Shown here in pieces: positions 1 through 8,439 of a stretch of DNA of 64,000 nucleotides. Made by a program: the position numbers and the translations under genes. The stretch's first letter is position 1. Each line of letters opens with the position of its first letter. Source of the DNA: Lewinellaceae bacterium (GTDB taxonomy: Bacteria > Bacteroidota > Bacteroidia > Chitinophagales > Saprospiraceae); NCBI GenBank assembly GCA_016708875.1, contig JADJFA010000028.1, forward strand, positions 1 through 64,000. The letters run 5' to 3'. A model generated the notes under the pieces. The model searched no databases and was not told where the DNA came from. It worked only from the letters and a program-made list of their open reading frames with translations.

Positions 1-519
1 TTCACCGAGCAGCACCACCGAGTCCTCCTCTGCCAAACGATAAGAATGCGTGGCAAGATTCCCGCAATGCACACAAATTGCGTGGACTTTGGTGACGTAT
101 TCTGCCACAGCCAAGAGCGCAGGCATTGGTCCGAACGGAACGCCGCGATAATCCATGTCCAGACCCGCAACGATGACTCGAATACCGCGCAGGGCGAGCT
201 CCTGACAAACATCAGGCAATTCCAGGTCAAAAAATTGCGCCTCGTCCACGCCTACTACTGTGGTATCAAGGCTAATTTCCAGGAGTTTGGAAGAGTCTCC
301 GACAGGTTGCGCCAGCAAGGACGTGGTATCGTGCGATACGATGGCCGTTTCGTCGTAGCGGGTATCAATCTTCGGCTTGAAAACCTCGACTTTCATCTCG
401 GCGATTTTGGCACGCCGAAGCCTGCGAATGAGCTCCTCCGTTTTGCCGGAAAACATACAGCCGCAGACGACTTCAATCCAGCCTCTGCGCTGTCCTTTGA
501 AATGTGGTTCTAAAAACAC
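1..519 (-). CDS. tdk: Thymidine kinase, partial (C-terminus beyond window)
   Basis: Phosphorylates thymidine with ATP in pyrimidine salvage (cytosolic type II TK family). Read leftward from a GTG at 519, the frame gives 173 codons and runs off the window at base 1. The P-loop GCMFSGKT lies at residues 20-27. The DEAQFF motif at 92-97 carries the expected catalytic Glu93. The first half of the zinc ribbon (CVHC) is visible near residue 155 and the second half is missing because of the edge. GTG 519 is the only usual start codon between the upstream in-frame stop (568-570) and the P-loop, and the N-terminus it gives matches the family. The start is preceded by a tract of tandem 'attggtg' units. 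Identification is certain from the motifs; only the exact end is unknown. Confidence 0.95.
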   Translation of the reverse strand, partial: MFLEPHFKGQRRGWIEVVCGCMFSGKTEELIRRLRRAKIAEMKVEVFKPKIDTRYDETAIVSHDTTSLLAQPVGDSSKLLEISLDTTVVGVDEAQFFDLELPDVCQELALRGIRVIVAGLDMDYRGVPFGPMPALLAVAEYVTKVHAICVHCGNLATHSYRLAEEDSVVLLGE

Positions 520-520
520 G

Positions 521-547
521 ATGTGGTGATTGGTGATTGGTGATTGG
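521..547. repeat. Short tandem 'attggtg' tract upstream of tdk
   Basis: About four near-perfect copies of a 7-base unit (attggtg / caccaat) lie directly upstream of the tdk start. Similar degenerate tracts occur upstream of other start codons in the window (30157-30470, 57391-57440, 63758-63790). Confidence 0.7.
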
Positions 548-664
548 TGAAAAAGTACAATTAGTGGCTAAATTACCCTCTCTTGCAAAGCATTTGCCTT
601 GACATCCAAAAACTTTCAGAAATTCGCCGGTGAAAGTAGGTACTGTTATCAAACCCTCCCGCTA

Positions 665-1369
665 ATGGATTTTCAAAAAGCAAAATTTTATCTCGACAAA
701 CTCAATCGCGAATTCGCACGCATGAGCAAAGATCCGGAAAATACCATCCGGCTTGACGTAGACATCATGGCCTCATACGTCCGTGAACTATATGATGCAA
801 TTCTTTCGCAATCAAACGTTTACGATCCACCTCCAAAGGCTGAACCTGCGCCGGTCCGCCTGCCCCATCGTCCACAAATTGTAGAACCAATTGTGGAAAT
901 CGCCCCCACTCCCCCACCCCCGCCGGTGGTGGCTGAAGTTCCACCACCTGCTCCACCTGCACCACCTGCTCCCGCGCGCGAAGAGCCACCAGCGTCTGCA
1001 CCACCGCCGCCAGTTGAGGAACCTCGGCCAACGCCGCCTCGTCCGTCCGTCTCCACCCCACAAGGACTGGATGTTTTATTTGAAGAAAAACAAGCTAAGG
1101 AAATTGCAGAAAAATTGGCCGAAACTGCCATCGCCGACCTCAAAAAAGCCATCCCGCTCAACGACCGTCTGCTGTATACCAGCGAACTTTTTGCAGGCGA
1201 CGGCAAAGCATTTGAGGAGGCGCTTGCTACGCTCAACTCTGTTAGAAACTTTGAAGAAGCCCGTGACTTCCTTGTCCAGAGCTGTGCTGTTTACTACACC
1301 TGGACGGAGAAAAAACGGCTCGATACCGCCAAGGCGTTTATCAAATTGGTGCGGAGGCGGCATAAGTAA
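665..1369 (+). CDS. Proline-rich conserved hypothetical protein
   Basis: Predicted cytoplasmic protein of 234 residues with three parts: a short helical N-terminus (about 1-55), a Pro/Ala-rich low-complexity linker (about 56-140) and a helical C-terminal domain (about 145-234) containing LNDRLLYTSELFAGD. A domain of this type, with the NDRxxYxxELFxGD pattern, recurs in Bacteroidota proteins of unknown function. The ATG at 665 is preferred over an in-frame TTG at 599 because the sequence before it is unlike a protein N-terminus. The linker gives long open frames on the other strand and in another frame; these are compositional shadows. No signal peptide or membrane segment is present. Function unknown. 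Confidence 0.75.
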   Translation: MDFQKAKFYLDKLNREFARMSKDPENTIRLDVDIMASYVRELYDAILSQSNVYDPPPKAEPAPVRLPHRPQIVEPIVEIAPTPPPPPVVAEVPPPAPPAPPAPAREEPPASAPPPPVEEPRPTPPRPSVSTPQGLDVLFEEKQAKEIAEKLAETAIADLKKAIPLNDRLLYTSELFAGDGKAFEEALATLNSVRNFEEARDFLVQSCAVYYTWTEKKRLDTAKAFIKLVRRRHK

Positions 1370-1435
1370 TTGGGATATTAGGAAATTAGGATATTGGGAT
1401 AATTCCTAGAGGACGAAATACCCAGATGACAACTT

Positions 1436-2506
1436 ATGAAAAAAATACTCATCGTTGGCCAGGGCATTGCTGGAACTTTGTTGGCCTGGTCACTGCGTCG
1501 GCGGGGGTGTTCGGTATTCATTGCTGATGGAAATTTGGCGGGAGGCTCCTCCAATGTGGCAGCAGGGATTATCAATCCAGTGACAGGAAAGCGGTTTGTG
1601 AAATCGTGGCGTTTCGACGAGTTTTTCCCCGTCGCAAAGGCTATGTATCAGCAAATCGAACTTGAATTTGGCATTTCTATTTGGGAAGAACGCCCTACCC
1701 TGCGCCTGCTCGGCACCCCGGAAGAAGCCAACGATTGGGCCATACGTTGCGCTCAACCCGACTATGCCAATCATTTAAGCGAAACCGAGAATGCCGGCGC
1801 CTGGGGAGCGTTTTTAAAACCCGGTTTTCGTTTTGGCATTATTCAGAAATCCGCCAGAGTTAAATTCCCTTTGCTCCTTTCTGCTTTTCGGGAAAACTTT
1901 CGACAAGAGGGGTTTTTATTGAAAAAGTATTGATTACCAGGAAGTTGAATCCCTGCTTCAGCAATACGACCATATCGTGTTTTGCGAAGGTTGGCGGGCA
2001 CAAACCAATCCTTTTTTTCCGGAAAGCCAGTTTCGTGTTTCCAAGGGGGAGGCTTTGATTATTCGATTTTTACCTCGTCAGACGGCTCAAAGTCGTCTGA
2101 CGAGACACAACAAACAATCAGGATACCGACACCCAAAATAGCGGTCAGACGACTTTGAGTCGTCTGACCGCGCTAAACCGAAATAATCAAAAAAACCATG
2201 TTGCTCGTCCCAATGGGCGATGATACCTTTTGGGTAGGCAGCACTTACCGTTGGCATTTCGATGATACATTGCCGGGTGCAGAAGGGCGCGAGTACATAC
2301 TTAGCTATTTACACGAAATGTTCGATGCGCCCTTCGAGGTTGTCGATCAGGTATCGGGCATTCGACCTACTATGATTGATCGAAGGCCTGTTGTTGGGCA
2401 TAGCAAATTGAATCCCAAGGTTTTCATTTTCAATGGCTTGGGAACTAAAGGAGCTTTGCTTGCACCGTTTTTTGCGGAGCAGTTGGCGGAAGAGATTTGG
2501 AATTAA
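1436..2506 (+). pseudogene. FAD-dependent oxidoreductase (DAO family), interrupted
   Basis: The N-terminus starts with a dinucleotide-binding motif (ILIVGQGIAGTLLAWSLRRR) and continues with GGSSNVAAGIINPVTGKR, typical of DAO/glycine-oxidase-like flavoenzymes. Two lesions are seen. The first frame ends at 1931-1933, and the protein resumes one base out of phase at about 1929 (IDYQEVESLLQQYDHIVFCE), which suggests one extra A in the run at 1922-1926. Further on, about 101 bp carrying two palindromes (about 2076-2176) separates GEALIIRFLP from TEIIKKTMLLVPMGDDTFWV. The C-terminal part is then intact to 2506 (GSTYRW, IRPTMIDRRPVVG, GLGTKGALLAPFFAEQL). The first lesion could be a sequencing error; the second is a real insertion if the assembly is right. 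Substrate unknown. Confidence 0.8.
2074..2171. repeat. Paired palindromes inserted in the DAO gene
   Basis: Two related hairpins, one at 2074-2104 (arms CTCGTCAGACG / CGTCTGACGAG) and one at 2141-2171 (arms GCGGTCAGACGA / TCGTCTGACCGC), are separated by 36 bp. Both share the core GTCAGACG...CGTCTGAC. Aligning the conserved protein on each side puts the insertion at about 2076-2176, a length not divisible by three. This arrangement resembles a small non-autonomous REP-doublet-like element. Confidence 0.75.
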
Positions 2507-2638
2507 AATTAGGGGTGTAAAGGGCCGGCCGGCGTGGCTACCGGTTCTGATCAATTATAACTTCTAAACGGAGTCCCAACTTTAACATCGTTTTTACCTC
2601 TGATTCGGATTACCCATTTTGACCCACATTCCATCAAA

Positions 2639-3940
2639 TTGTCCACATTACCCACATTGTCTCCCACACTTGCGCTTCAACTTTTCCAGGTCATGCGACT
2701 TGGGGCAGCGGTGCTGACAGGCGTTTTGTTGGCCAAAAGTGGTCTGCCTACGGCAGAAATCGGCGCCTGGGAAATGCTGCTTTACATGGGCACAACCCTC
2801 ACGTTTTTTTGGGTCAATGGACTGTTGCAAGGAATTGTGCCCGTTTATTCAAAACTGGATGAAGAACAGCGCAAGACCTTCATTTTCAATCACTTTTTGC
2901 TTTTTTGCGCCATTGCTGCAGCGCTATTTCTCCTGCTCATCTTTGGAGAAAAATGGATTGCGCCTGCGCTGACCGGACTGACGGATGTGCCGCATTTCAA
3001 ACTGTTTGCACTCTATTTGCTGTTGAATTTGCCCACATTCCCGGTGGAATATTTATACCTCCTCCACGAACGGCCGCGAAGCATCGTGATCTGGGGGGCA
3101 GCTACGTTTGGACTACATGCGCTGGCATTGTTTATTCCCATAAAAATGGGTTATGGACTGGAGGGTGCCATCACTGCATTGGTGATTTTGAGCGCCTTTA
3201 AGTTCTTTTGGACGGCAGGACTGGCCCTGCACTTTGGCAAAATTGGATTTGATAAAAAAACGCTCCTTTTCTACCTTGTTTTTTGTGCCCCGCTCATGCT
3301 GAACAGCGTGGTCAGCAACCTCATGCTGATTTTCGACAACTGGCTGGTGGGCTGGCATTTCAGCAACCCGGAGGTGTTTGCCGTTTATCGTTTTGGCGCC
3401 CGGGAATTCCCGCTTGCCCTGGCATTGGTAGGCGCGCTTGGCACGTCAGTGATTCCGATGTTGACGAGCTCCCCAAAACTGGGTTTGGCTGAATTGAAGG
3501 CCAAGTCTACCCGACTAATGCACTTACTTTTCCCTCTGACAATCATACTGTTGTGTGTCAGCAAACCGCTTTTCCCGATTGTATTTAACCCCGATTTTAC
3601 AGCTAGTGCGGGCTTATTCAACATCTACCTGCTCACCCTGATGAGCAGGGTGCTGCTTCCTGCTTCTATCATAATGGCCAAAGGCGATTCGCGCAGCATT
3701 TTCTACATAAGCCTGATTGAAATGTGTGCAAAGTTTGTGCTCGGATTCCTGTTCATTCAATACTGGGGGTTGCCGGGTTTGGCCTATTCTGTGGTAATTT
3801 CCTATTGGGTGGAAAAACTTGGGCTTATATGGGTATTGGAGAAAAAACACGGCGTACGGACAGGAGATTGGGTGGATTGGAAATGGTATCTGTTTTATGG
3901 GCTTGTGCTGATATGCGTCTATGTTATTTCCTGTTTTTAA
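2639..3940 (+). CDS. Polysaccharide/oligosaccharide flippase-like membrane protein
   Basis: A 433-residue polytopic inner-membrane protein with about 12 hydrophobic segments and short polar loops. The N-terminal pattern LALQLFQVMRLGAAVLTGVL and overall architecture match the MOP/Wzx superfamily, which flips lipid-linked sugars. No ATG precedes the conserved N-terminus. The TTG at 2639 (or the in-frame TTG at 2657) keeps the first helix intact, whereas the first ATG (2693) would cut into it. The neighbouring genes are not polysaccharide genes, so the substrate cannot be inferred. The family assignment is by fold and hydrophobicity pattern. Confidence 0.75.
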   Translation: MSTLPTLSPTLALQLFQVMRLGAAVLTGVLLAKSGLPTAEIGAWEMLLYMGTTLTFFWVNGLLQGIVPVYSKLDEEQRKTFIFNHFLLFCAIAAALFLLLIFGEKWIAPALTGLTDVPHFKLFALYLLLNLPTFPVEYLYLLHERPRSIVIWGAATFGLHALALFIPIKMGYGLEGAITALVILSAFKFFWTAGLALHFGKIGFDKKTLLFYLVFCAPLMLNSVVSNLMLIFDNWLVGWHFSNPEVFAVYRFGAREFPLALALVGALGTSVIPMLTSSPKLGLAELKAKSTRLMHLLFPLTIILLCVSKPLFPIVFNPDFTASAGLFNIYLLTLMSRVLLPASIIMAKGDSRSIFYISLIEMCAKFVLGFLFIQYWGLPGLAYSVVISYWVEKLGLIWVLEKKHGVRTGDWVDWKWYLFYGLVLICVYVISCF

Positions 3941-4006
3941 GCAAAGCGTTTTGACCTTACGATTGTTTTCAGAAATATATTTTCAGAAAAAAAGTAGTCC
4001 ATAATC

Positions 4007-4038
4007 CTTGCATACCAAATAGTGTTCGCCTACATTTG
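4007..4038 (+). promoter_or_regulatory. Candidate Bacteroidota promoter of the EAD11-like operon
   Basis: TTG at 4008-4010 and TACATTTG at 4031-4038, spaced 20 bp. This matches the Bacteroidota sigma-A consensus TTG-N17-23-TAnnTTTG. It lies 135 bp upstream of the first ATG (4173). Confidence 0.6.
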
Positions 4039-4172
4039 ACCGCAACAAACCTGCTCCCGCTTGTTCGGCCTTATCTAATCCCCATCAAACACGCCTCTTC
4101 TTTTGGACTTAACCAGAGGTAGAGGCGTTGTGATTTTTGGGCGAACAACGAGAGACCTCAATACCCTCTCGA

Positions 4173-5141
4173 ATGTTAGACGACCTAAAAAAAGAATTTG
4201 AGCAAATCAGGCAAGCCATTGCCGATGGCGATAGAGAAGCGGCTATGGAAATGCTCAGCCTACGTTGCACACCGGGCGACCCGCTGCACGACAGCCTCAT
4301 TTTATTGGATACCCGCCTTTCCAACCTCCAACAATCTGTAATTGAAGGCGTCATTTCCCGCGAAGACGAAAATATTGAGCGCAACGGCATCAGCAAGGGC
4401 TTGTTGCATCTTGTAAAAACACTCGAGGCAAGGGCAGAACATCCACTTGAATCTTCCCACCAGGTTCCAGAAACGCCTAAGGCACAGCCAGTTGCCGAAC
4501 ATTCAGAAAAGAAGCCAACACCCAAAAGCAAATTGGATGCGCGCAAATGGGCAATTGCCGCAGGGCTTTTGTTCACGGCACTCACGATTTGGGGCATTAT
4601 TAGTTGGGCTTTCAGGCACCCCTCCGCGCCGATTACCCGCGATCTGTCATTGCAACTTGCAATGACGCCTTCCGATATACCCATAGGGCCTTTGGGAAAA
4701 GTCCAAATTCTGATTGGAAAATACACTTCTGAACAAATCAATGTGCCATCAAATGGGGTGTTGCAATTAAAAAACATCCCCATTCAATCAGGAAATGATA
4801 CGGTAAAAATTTTGCTCCCCGATTTGAAATACAAGCATGAAATCGTATGGCAGAATCGTGATGCAAAAAACGGATTAAAATACCAGATAGTACTGAAAAC
4901 CAATACGTTCAGCGGGAAAGTGTTGCGGCCTGATTTGCGGTCGGCACCCAATGTGGAACTGGAAATTGAGGGCGGGCTTGCCCGGGACACTACAGATGCC
5001 GAAGGCAATTTTTCATTCGTTTTGCCTGATTGGGGTGCGAGTAATGTGCAATTGGTAATGCGCCGCGCGGGCAAAGTTATAGTCAATAGAAAGGTGGGGC
5101 TAAATGCCGCTGTCTTTAAAGATTTGAAAACCCCCGATTAA
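4173..5141 (+). CDS. EAD11-like domain protein with one membrane helix and a carboxypeptidase-regulatory-like domain
   Basis: 322 residues in three parts. Residues about 8-86 (IRQAIADGDREAAMEML ... LILLDTRLSNLQ ... GVISREDENIERNGISKGLL) match the pattern I know for Effector-Associated Domain 11, a small helical adaptor of bacterial NTP-dependent conflict and signalling systems that is thought to act by homotypic contacts. After a Pro/Lys-rich linker (89-123) comes one transmembrane helix (about 126-147). The C-terminal 170 residues are predicted periplasmic and contain a beta-sandwich resembling carboxypeptidase regulatory domains (SGKVLRPDLRSAPNVELEIE ... TTDAEGNFSFVLPD). ATG 4173 is preferred over an upstream in-frame TTG (4137). 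First gene of an operon (35 bp to the next gene). The EAD11 call is from recalled consensus and was not searched. Confidence 0.75.
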   Translation: MLDDLKKEFEQIRQAIADGDREAAMEMLSLRCTPGDPLHDSLILLDTRLSNLQQSVIEGVISREDENIERNGISKGLLHLVKTLEARAEHPLESSHQVPETPKAQPVAEHSEKKPTPKSKLDARKWAIAAGLLFTALTIWGIISWAFRHPSAPITRDLSLQLAMTPSDIPIGPLGKVQILIGKYTSEQINVPSNGVLQLKNIPIQSGNDTVKILLPDLKYKHEIVWQNRDAKNGLKYQIVLKTNTFSGKVLRPDLRSAPNVELEIEGGLARDTTDAEGNFSFVLPDWGASNVQLVMRRAGKVIVNRKVGLNAAVFKDLKTPD

Positions 5142-5176
5142 AAACAACCATAATCTTTCATCTTAATTCCCCCGCC

Positions 5177-6286
5177 ATGAGACAAAAATTCCTGCGCTTA
5201 ATTCCATTATTTTTCCTGTTGCCCGGGCTGTGCGATGCCCAAGACGGTAGTAGCTATGAACTTACAGGCCGCGTGGTCGAAATTCGGGACGGTGAAGCTT
5301 TTGGCGTCCCAAATATTACCGTCAGGATCCTTGACTTCGACTATGACGTGACCAAGGCAAATGGCGAGTTCTCTCTTCAATTGCCGACCGACCGCGATCA
5401 TGTCTCGATTGAGTTGGAAAACACTGCCAGCAAAATGGTGTCGCCCTATTCTGGCGTGGTGAATTTGCCCCCCGACAACCATTTACAAATCGTAGTGTGC
5501 GGCGAAGAAAACCGCAGGCTTACGGAGAAATTGAACCAGCTTAATAGCAACATCCGTAAGCTGGAAAAAGAAAGAAAACTGAGCGCGAGGCAATTGCAGG
5601 AAATGCATCAAACCTTGCTCGACACCATCATCCATTTTGAACTGGTCATTGGCGGACTGAATCAGCGTATCGAAAAATCGGAAGAAGAAAACACCGCACT
5701 TTCTGAAGAACTGGCCGCCCGCGATGAACGTATACGCGCTTTGGAGGAATCTGAACGCAATCTCGTTGAAGCATTAAGCGAGGCCCTGAAGGAAAAATTC
5801 CTCAAGCAAAAAGAGATTTTTGAGGGTATTTCCGCTGATTTGATGACCTACACAGATCGGCTCAAGGACCTCAGAGATCGCTGTACTCCAAAACAACTCT
5901 CCTATCCTTTCCGAAGCCCACAGGCCTCTGCGCAGTTGGGTAAAAAGATAGAGGACTACAACGAAATACGCAATCTGATCGTAAAAAACCACCATGCCAA
6001 TAACCTCATGGTGCGGGAGTATTGGGCAGATACAGAGGTAGCGGACCTTTTGGAATCAACGTACGATTACCTGCTCAAAGATGTTCACGAAGGCATTGTA
6101 TTGCCTGTAGACAGCCGCGTTTTCGGACCCGTGCGCGAAGTGGCCACCAATCAGACTGGCCCAGGAAAGGCTCAAAAAAGCGCTCAAACAGCAGCAAAAG
6201 AATTGTTGCCAGACCTGAATTTTTCCATTTTGGAATTAGAAAAACGCATGCAGCAAACAATACTCATGCTGGCTACAAACATTTGA
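5177..6286 (+). CDS. Secreted coiled-coil protein with N-terminal carboxypeptidase-regulatory-like domain
   Basis: 369 residues. A signal peptide (about 1-21, ending CDA before QDG) is followed by a beta-sandwich domain with the TGRVVE...VPNITVRILD...TKANGEFSLQLP pattern of carboxypeptidase-regulatory-like domains (about 28-95). Next comes a long heptad-rich coiled coil (about 112-225) and a helical C-terminal domain. It is predicted to be periplasmic or surface exposed. It sits 35 bp after the EAD11-like gene and 27 bp before the lipoprotein gene, so all are probably co-transcribed. The first domain resembles the periplasmic end of the preceding protein, which suggests physical contact. Function unknown. 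Confidence 0.75.
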   Translation: MRQKFLRLIPLFFLLPGLCDAQDGSSYELTGRVVEIRDGEAFGVPNITVRILDFDYDVTKANGEFSLQLPTDRDHVSIELENTASKMVSPYSGVVNLPPDNHLQIVVCGEENRRLTEKLNQLNSNIRKLEKERKLSARQLQEMHQTLLDTIIHFELVIGGLNQRIEKSEEENTALSEELAARDERIRALEESERNLVEALSEALKEKFLKQKEIFEGISADLMTYTDRLKDLRDRCTPKQLSYPFRSPQASAQLGKKIEDYNEIRNLIVKNHHANNLMVREYWADTEVADLLESTYDYLLKDVHEGIVLPVDSRVFGPVREVATNQTGPGKAQKSAQTAAKELLPDLNFSILELEKRMQQTILMLATNI

Positions 6287-6313
6287 AAATCAAACCTTTT
6301 CCTAAATTTTATC

Positions 6314-7243
6314 ATGAAACCAGTACTCTTTTACACCGCCGCCATTGCCCTGTTGGCCTTAGTTCATAGCGCTTGCAACCCTGATTGCAATTCGTTGGTC
6401 AACGTACAATCCTCTACAACCCTTAACCCTGCTGGCTACGAAATTTTAATCACGGCCAATCCTCTCAGCGACCTAAAAGGCCGCAAGGTGTTTTTCGGCG
6501 ACGTGGAAGCCCGCAGTGTTTTCCATGAAGGTTTTGGCCTCGTCGTTGAAGTTCCGGAAGGCGTGTCGGGCAATTTGGAAATCAAAATGGAAGACCCCGA
6601 TTGCCTTGATGTGCAAACCATTCCTTTCAACGTGGTAGATGCTAATTTCCTCCTTGAGAACATGGATTATGTGCCGCCAACCCCGCCCGATATTATCATT
6701 CCTGTTGTGCCTATTAGTTTCCCTTCGAACGTTGACAATGCCTGGCTTAGTCCCGACAACCCAGAGTATTGCCTGTGGTTTACCATGTATAAGGAGTTTG
6801 AATATCTTATTGATACCCTGACCAATAAACCTGCCCTTGATGCGAATGGTCTCCCAATTAAAATAGTAACCGGTGAAACGACATTGGTTGATCCACACAA
6901 CAGTTTTGAGCAGGCTACCTGTGGCTGTTTACGTGATTTCAGCGTGTCTCATTTACCATACGCAATGAACCGAATGGGAGGAATAGTAGACAAAACCAAC
7001 AATGTCATCGAAATCTACATTGACCGAACGCCTATCGGAGGTGACATTGAGCATTTTAGCGGGAAATTCATTGAGATTGAAAAAACACCCTATTCGAGCG
7101 ATCTTGGAGTGGTCACTTGTCCATCAAATGTACCTCCTTGCGGCCCCACCAACGGCTATCCCAAAACATCCCGGCACATGATGTTGCTAACTTCTCAAAC
7201 AACGGGCCGTCAGGTTGTCGCTTTTCAATTGACCGGATTCTAA
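6314..7243 (+). CDS. Predicted lipoprotein of the EAD11-like operon
   Basis: 309 residues. The N-terminus MKPVLFYTAAIALLALVHSA ends in a Cys at residue 21, giving a plausible though not ideal lipobox (HSAC). Residues about 25-115 have a beta-rich pattern (YEILITANPLSDLKGRKVFF ... GLVVEVPEGVSGNLEIKM) that resembles IPT/TIG-type folds. A Pro-rich hinge (PPTPPDIIIPVVPIS, about 120) leads to a C-terminal domain of about 170 residues that I do not recognise. It lies third in the operon, 9 bp before the outer-membrane gene. It could bridge the secreted coiled-coil protein and the outer membrane; that is inference from order and localisation signals only. Confidence 0.7.
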   Translation: MKPVLFYTAAIALLALVHSACNPDCNSLVNVQSSTTLNPAGYEILITANPLSDLKGRKVFFGDVEARSVFHEGFGLVVEVPEGVSGNLEIKMEDPDCLDVQTIPFNVVDANFLLENMDYVPPTPPDIIIPVVPISFPSNVDNAWLSPDNPEYCLWFTMYKEFEYLIDTLTNKPALDANGLPIKIVTGETTLVDPHNSFEQATCGCLRDFSVSHLPYAMNRMGGIVDKTNNVIEIYIDRTPIGGDIEHFSGKFIEIEKTPYSSDLGVVTCPSNVPPCGPTNGYPKTSRHMMLLTSQTTGRQVVAFQLTGF

Positions 7244-7252
7244 AACCCCAAT

Positions 7253-8237
7253 ATGCTCGTCATGAAATCACAATTTTTCAAACCATTTTGGCTTCGTTTA
7301 ACAGCAGCACTATTGTTTTGCGGCCTTTTTCAGGCTCAAATCGCTGCTCAAACAGACACCGAGGTAGAAGAAGAAACGCCTAATTTGTACACGGGCGTTT
7401 CCGCAGTAATTCTCCCAAAGGACAAGACCGAGATCAACCTGATCAACAGCGTCAGTTCCTTTTGGATTGCAGTCAATGATTACGACGGGGATATTCAAGC
7501 CACTCGCATTACCAATCGTTATCGTTACTCACGGGCCGACCATCTCCTGCGGGTGTCACACGGGTTCTCCAAAAACGGACGCTGGGATTTGGGCGCCGAC
7601 CTTTACTACACCCGTACCCGGCTCGACGATGAGGCCCGCAGTTCGGCACTCCGTGTCTTTGGCAATGACAACTCCCCGGACGGAAAAACGTATAGCGGCG
7701 TTTCGGCTGTTGGCGTACAAGTTCGGTTCATGCCTTTTCGCAAACTGCCCGAACTCACCCTGCGCGCTGGCCTGAGTCAGCCGCTCGCTCGTTCGGAAGA
7801 GCTGCGTCTTCGGCTCAATGCTCAGCGCACGCAACTGTTCCTTTCTGGGGTTTACTCGACACGAATAGGGCCGGAGTTCACTCGTCTTTTTACAAGCCGA
7901 CATGAAATCGCACCTGCGTACGGAAGAAAACAAAAGAGCTTTTTTTGTACCCGGCATCGTTGTTTATATTGTGTTTGAAACGCCCAACCAGCAATGGTTT
8001 TTTTTCCCTGGCTTATCGTACAACATGGTGTTGCAACAAGGCGCAAAAGGCAGCAAGTACATCAAATCAAGCGAATCCATGTTCGGAAACCTCGGTGTGC
8101 TCTATCGCCCTAACTTGAAGCTCAGCCTTTTGCTTTCCGGGCAAATCCCGTTCATTTTTGAAAGCGGCAGTACCCGTTCTATTTGGGTGCGGGAGAGTTA
8201 TGTAGGGGTGAATTTGGGGGCACGGTATATTCTTTGA
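7253..8237 (+). CDS. Outer-membrane beta-barrel-like protein (apparent frameshift)
   Basis: Signal peptide (about 1-32, ending FQAQIAAQ) followed by alternating amphipathic strands rich in Tyr/Arg/Ser (ATRITNRYRYSRADHLLRVS, WDLGADLYYTRTR, LTLRAGLSQPL) as in outer-membrane barrels. The final strand ends in an aromatic/hydrophobic residue pattern (VGVNLGARYIL). The first frame stays open to 7978, but the homologous-looking strand pattern continues in another frame from about 7893 (MKSHLRTEENKRAFFVPGIV to 8237). Removing one T from the run at 7887-7891 restores a 327-residue protein. Last gene of the EAD11-like operon. The start may be ATG 7253 or ATG 7262. Confidence 0.7.
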
Positions 8238-8246
8238 GTTGAAGCA

Positions 8247-8278
8247 AGAAGTGGCACTTTTTAAAAAGTGTCACTTCT
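8247..8278. repeat. Palindrome copy 1 (AGAAGTGGCAC / GTGTCACTTCT)
   Basis: 32-bp inverted repeat with one G/A difference from copies 2 and 3, starting 10 bp after the outer-membrane gene stop. It could also terminate transcription in both directions. Confidence 0.85.
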
Positions 8279-8377
8279 ACACGAGCGCACAAGCCAAGCT
8301 TACTCAAACTCCATGACTGGTCGTCCAACGACTGCTCATGAAAAGCGATGAATTGCTCCCATCCACCAAACTGGTCC
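8279..8377 (-). pseudogene. Duplicated remnant of the RAYT 3' end
   Basis: Aligns with 8419-8515 at about 80% by eye. The leftward frame reads FGGWEQFIAFHEQSLDDQSW, against FGGRDYFLAFHDQSLDDQLW at the end of the intact transposase. Together with palindrome copy 1 it looks like the residue of an earlier tandem unit. Confidence 0.75.
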
Positions 8378-8385
8378 ACAGCGCA

Positions 8386-8418
8386 AGAAGTGACACTTTT
8401 TTAAAAAGTGTCACTTCT
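8386..8418. repeat. Palindrome copy 2 (AGAAGTGACAC / GTGTCACTTCT)
   Basis: 33-bp inverted repeat 21 bp beyond the transposase stop codon. Confidence 0.85.
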
Positions 8419-8439
8419 ACACGAGCGCTCAACCCAAGC

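Noticed and set aside
820..1236. Long Gly/Ala-rich frame on the minus strand, and a second frame on the plus strand, over the proline-rich gene
   Set aside because: They mirror the CCA/CCG-rich linker codons; no conserved motif, and the forward frame has a credible domain.
4007..8237. Complete self-contained conflict or defence system
   Set aside because: No effector (TIR, caspase, nuclease) or STAND/NACHT NTPase is encoded in the window; only an adaptor-like domain is seen, so the system, if any, needs partners elsewhere.
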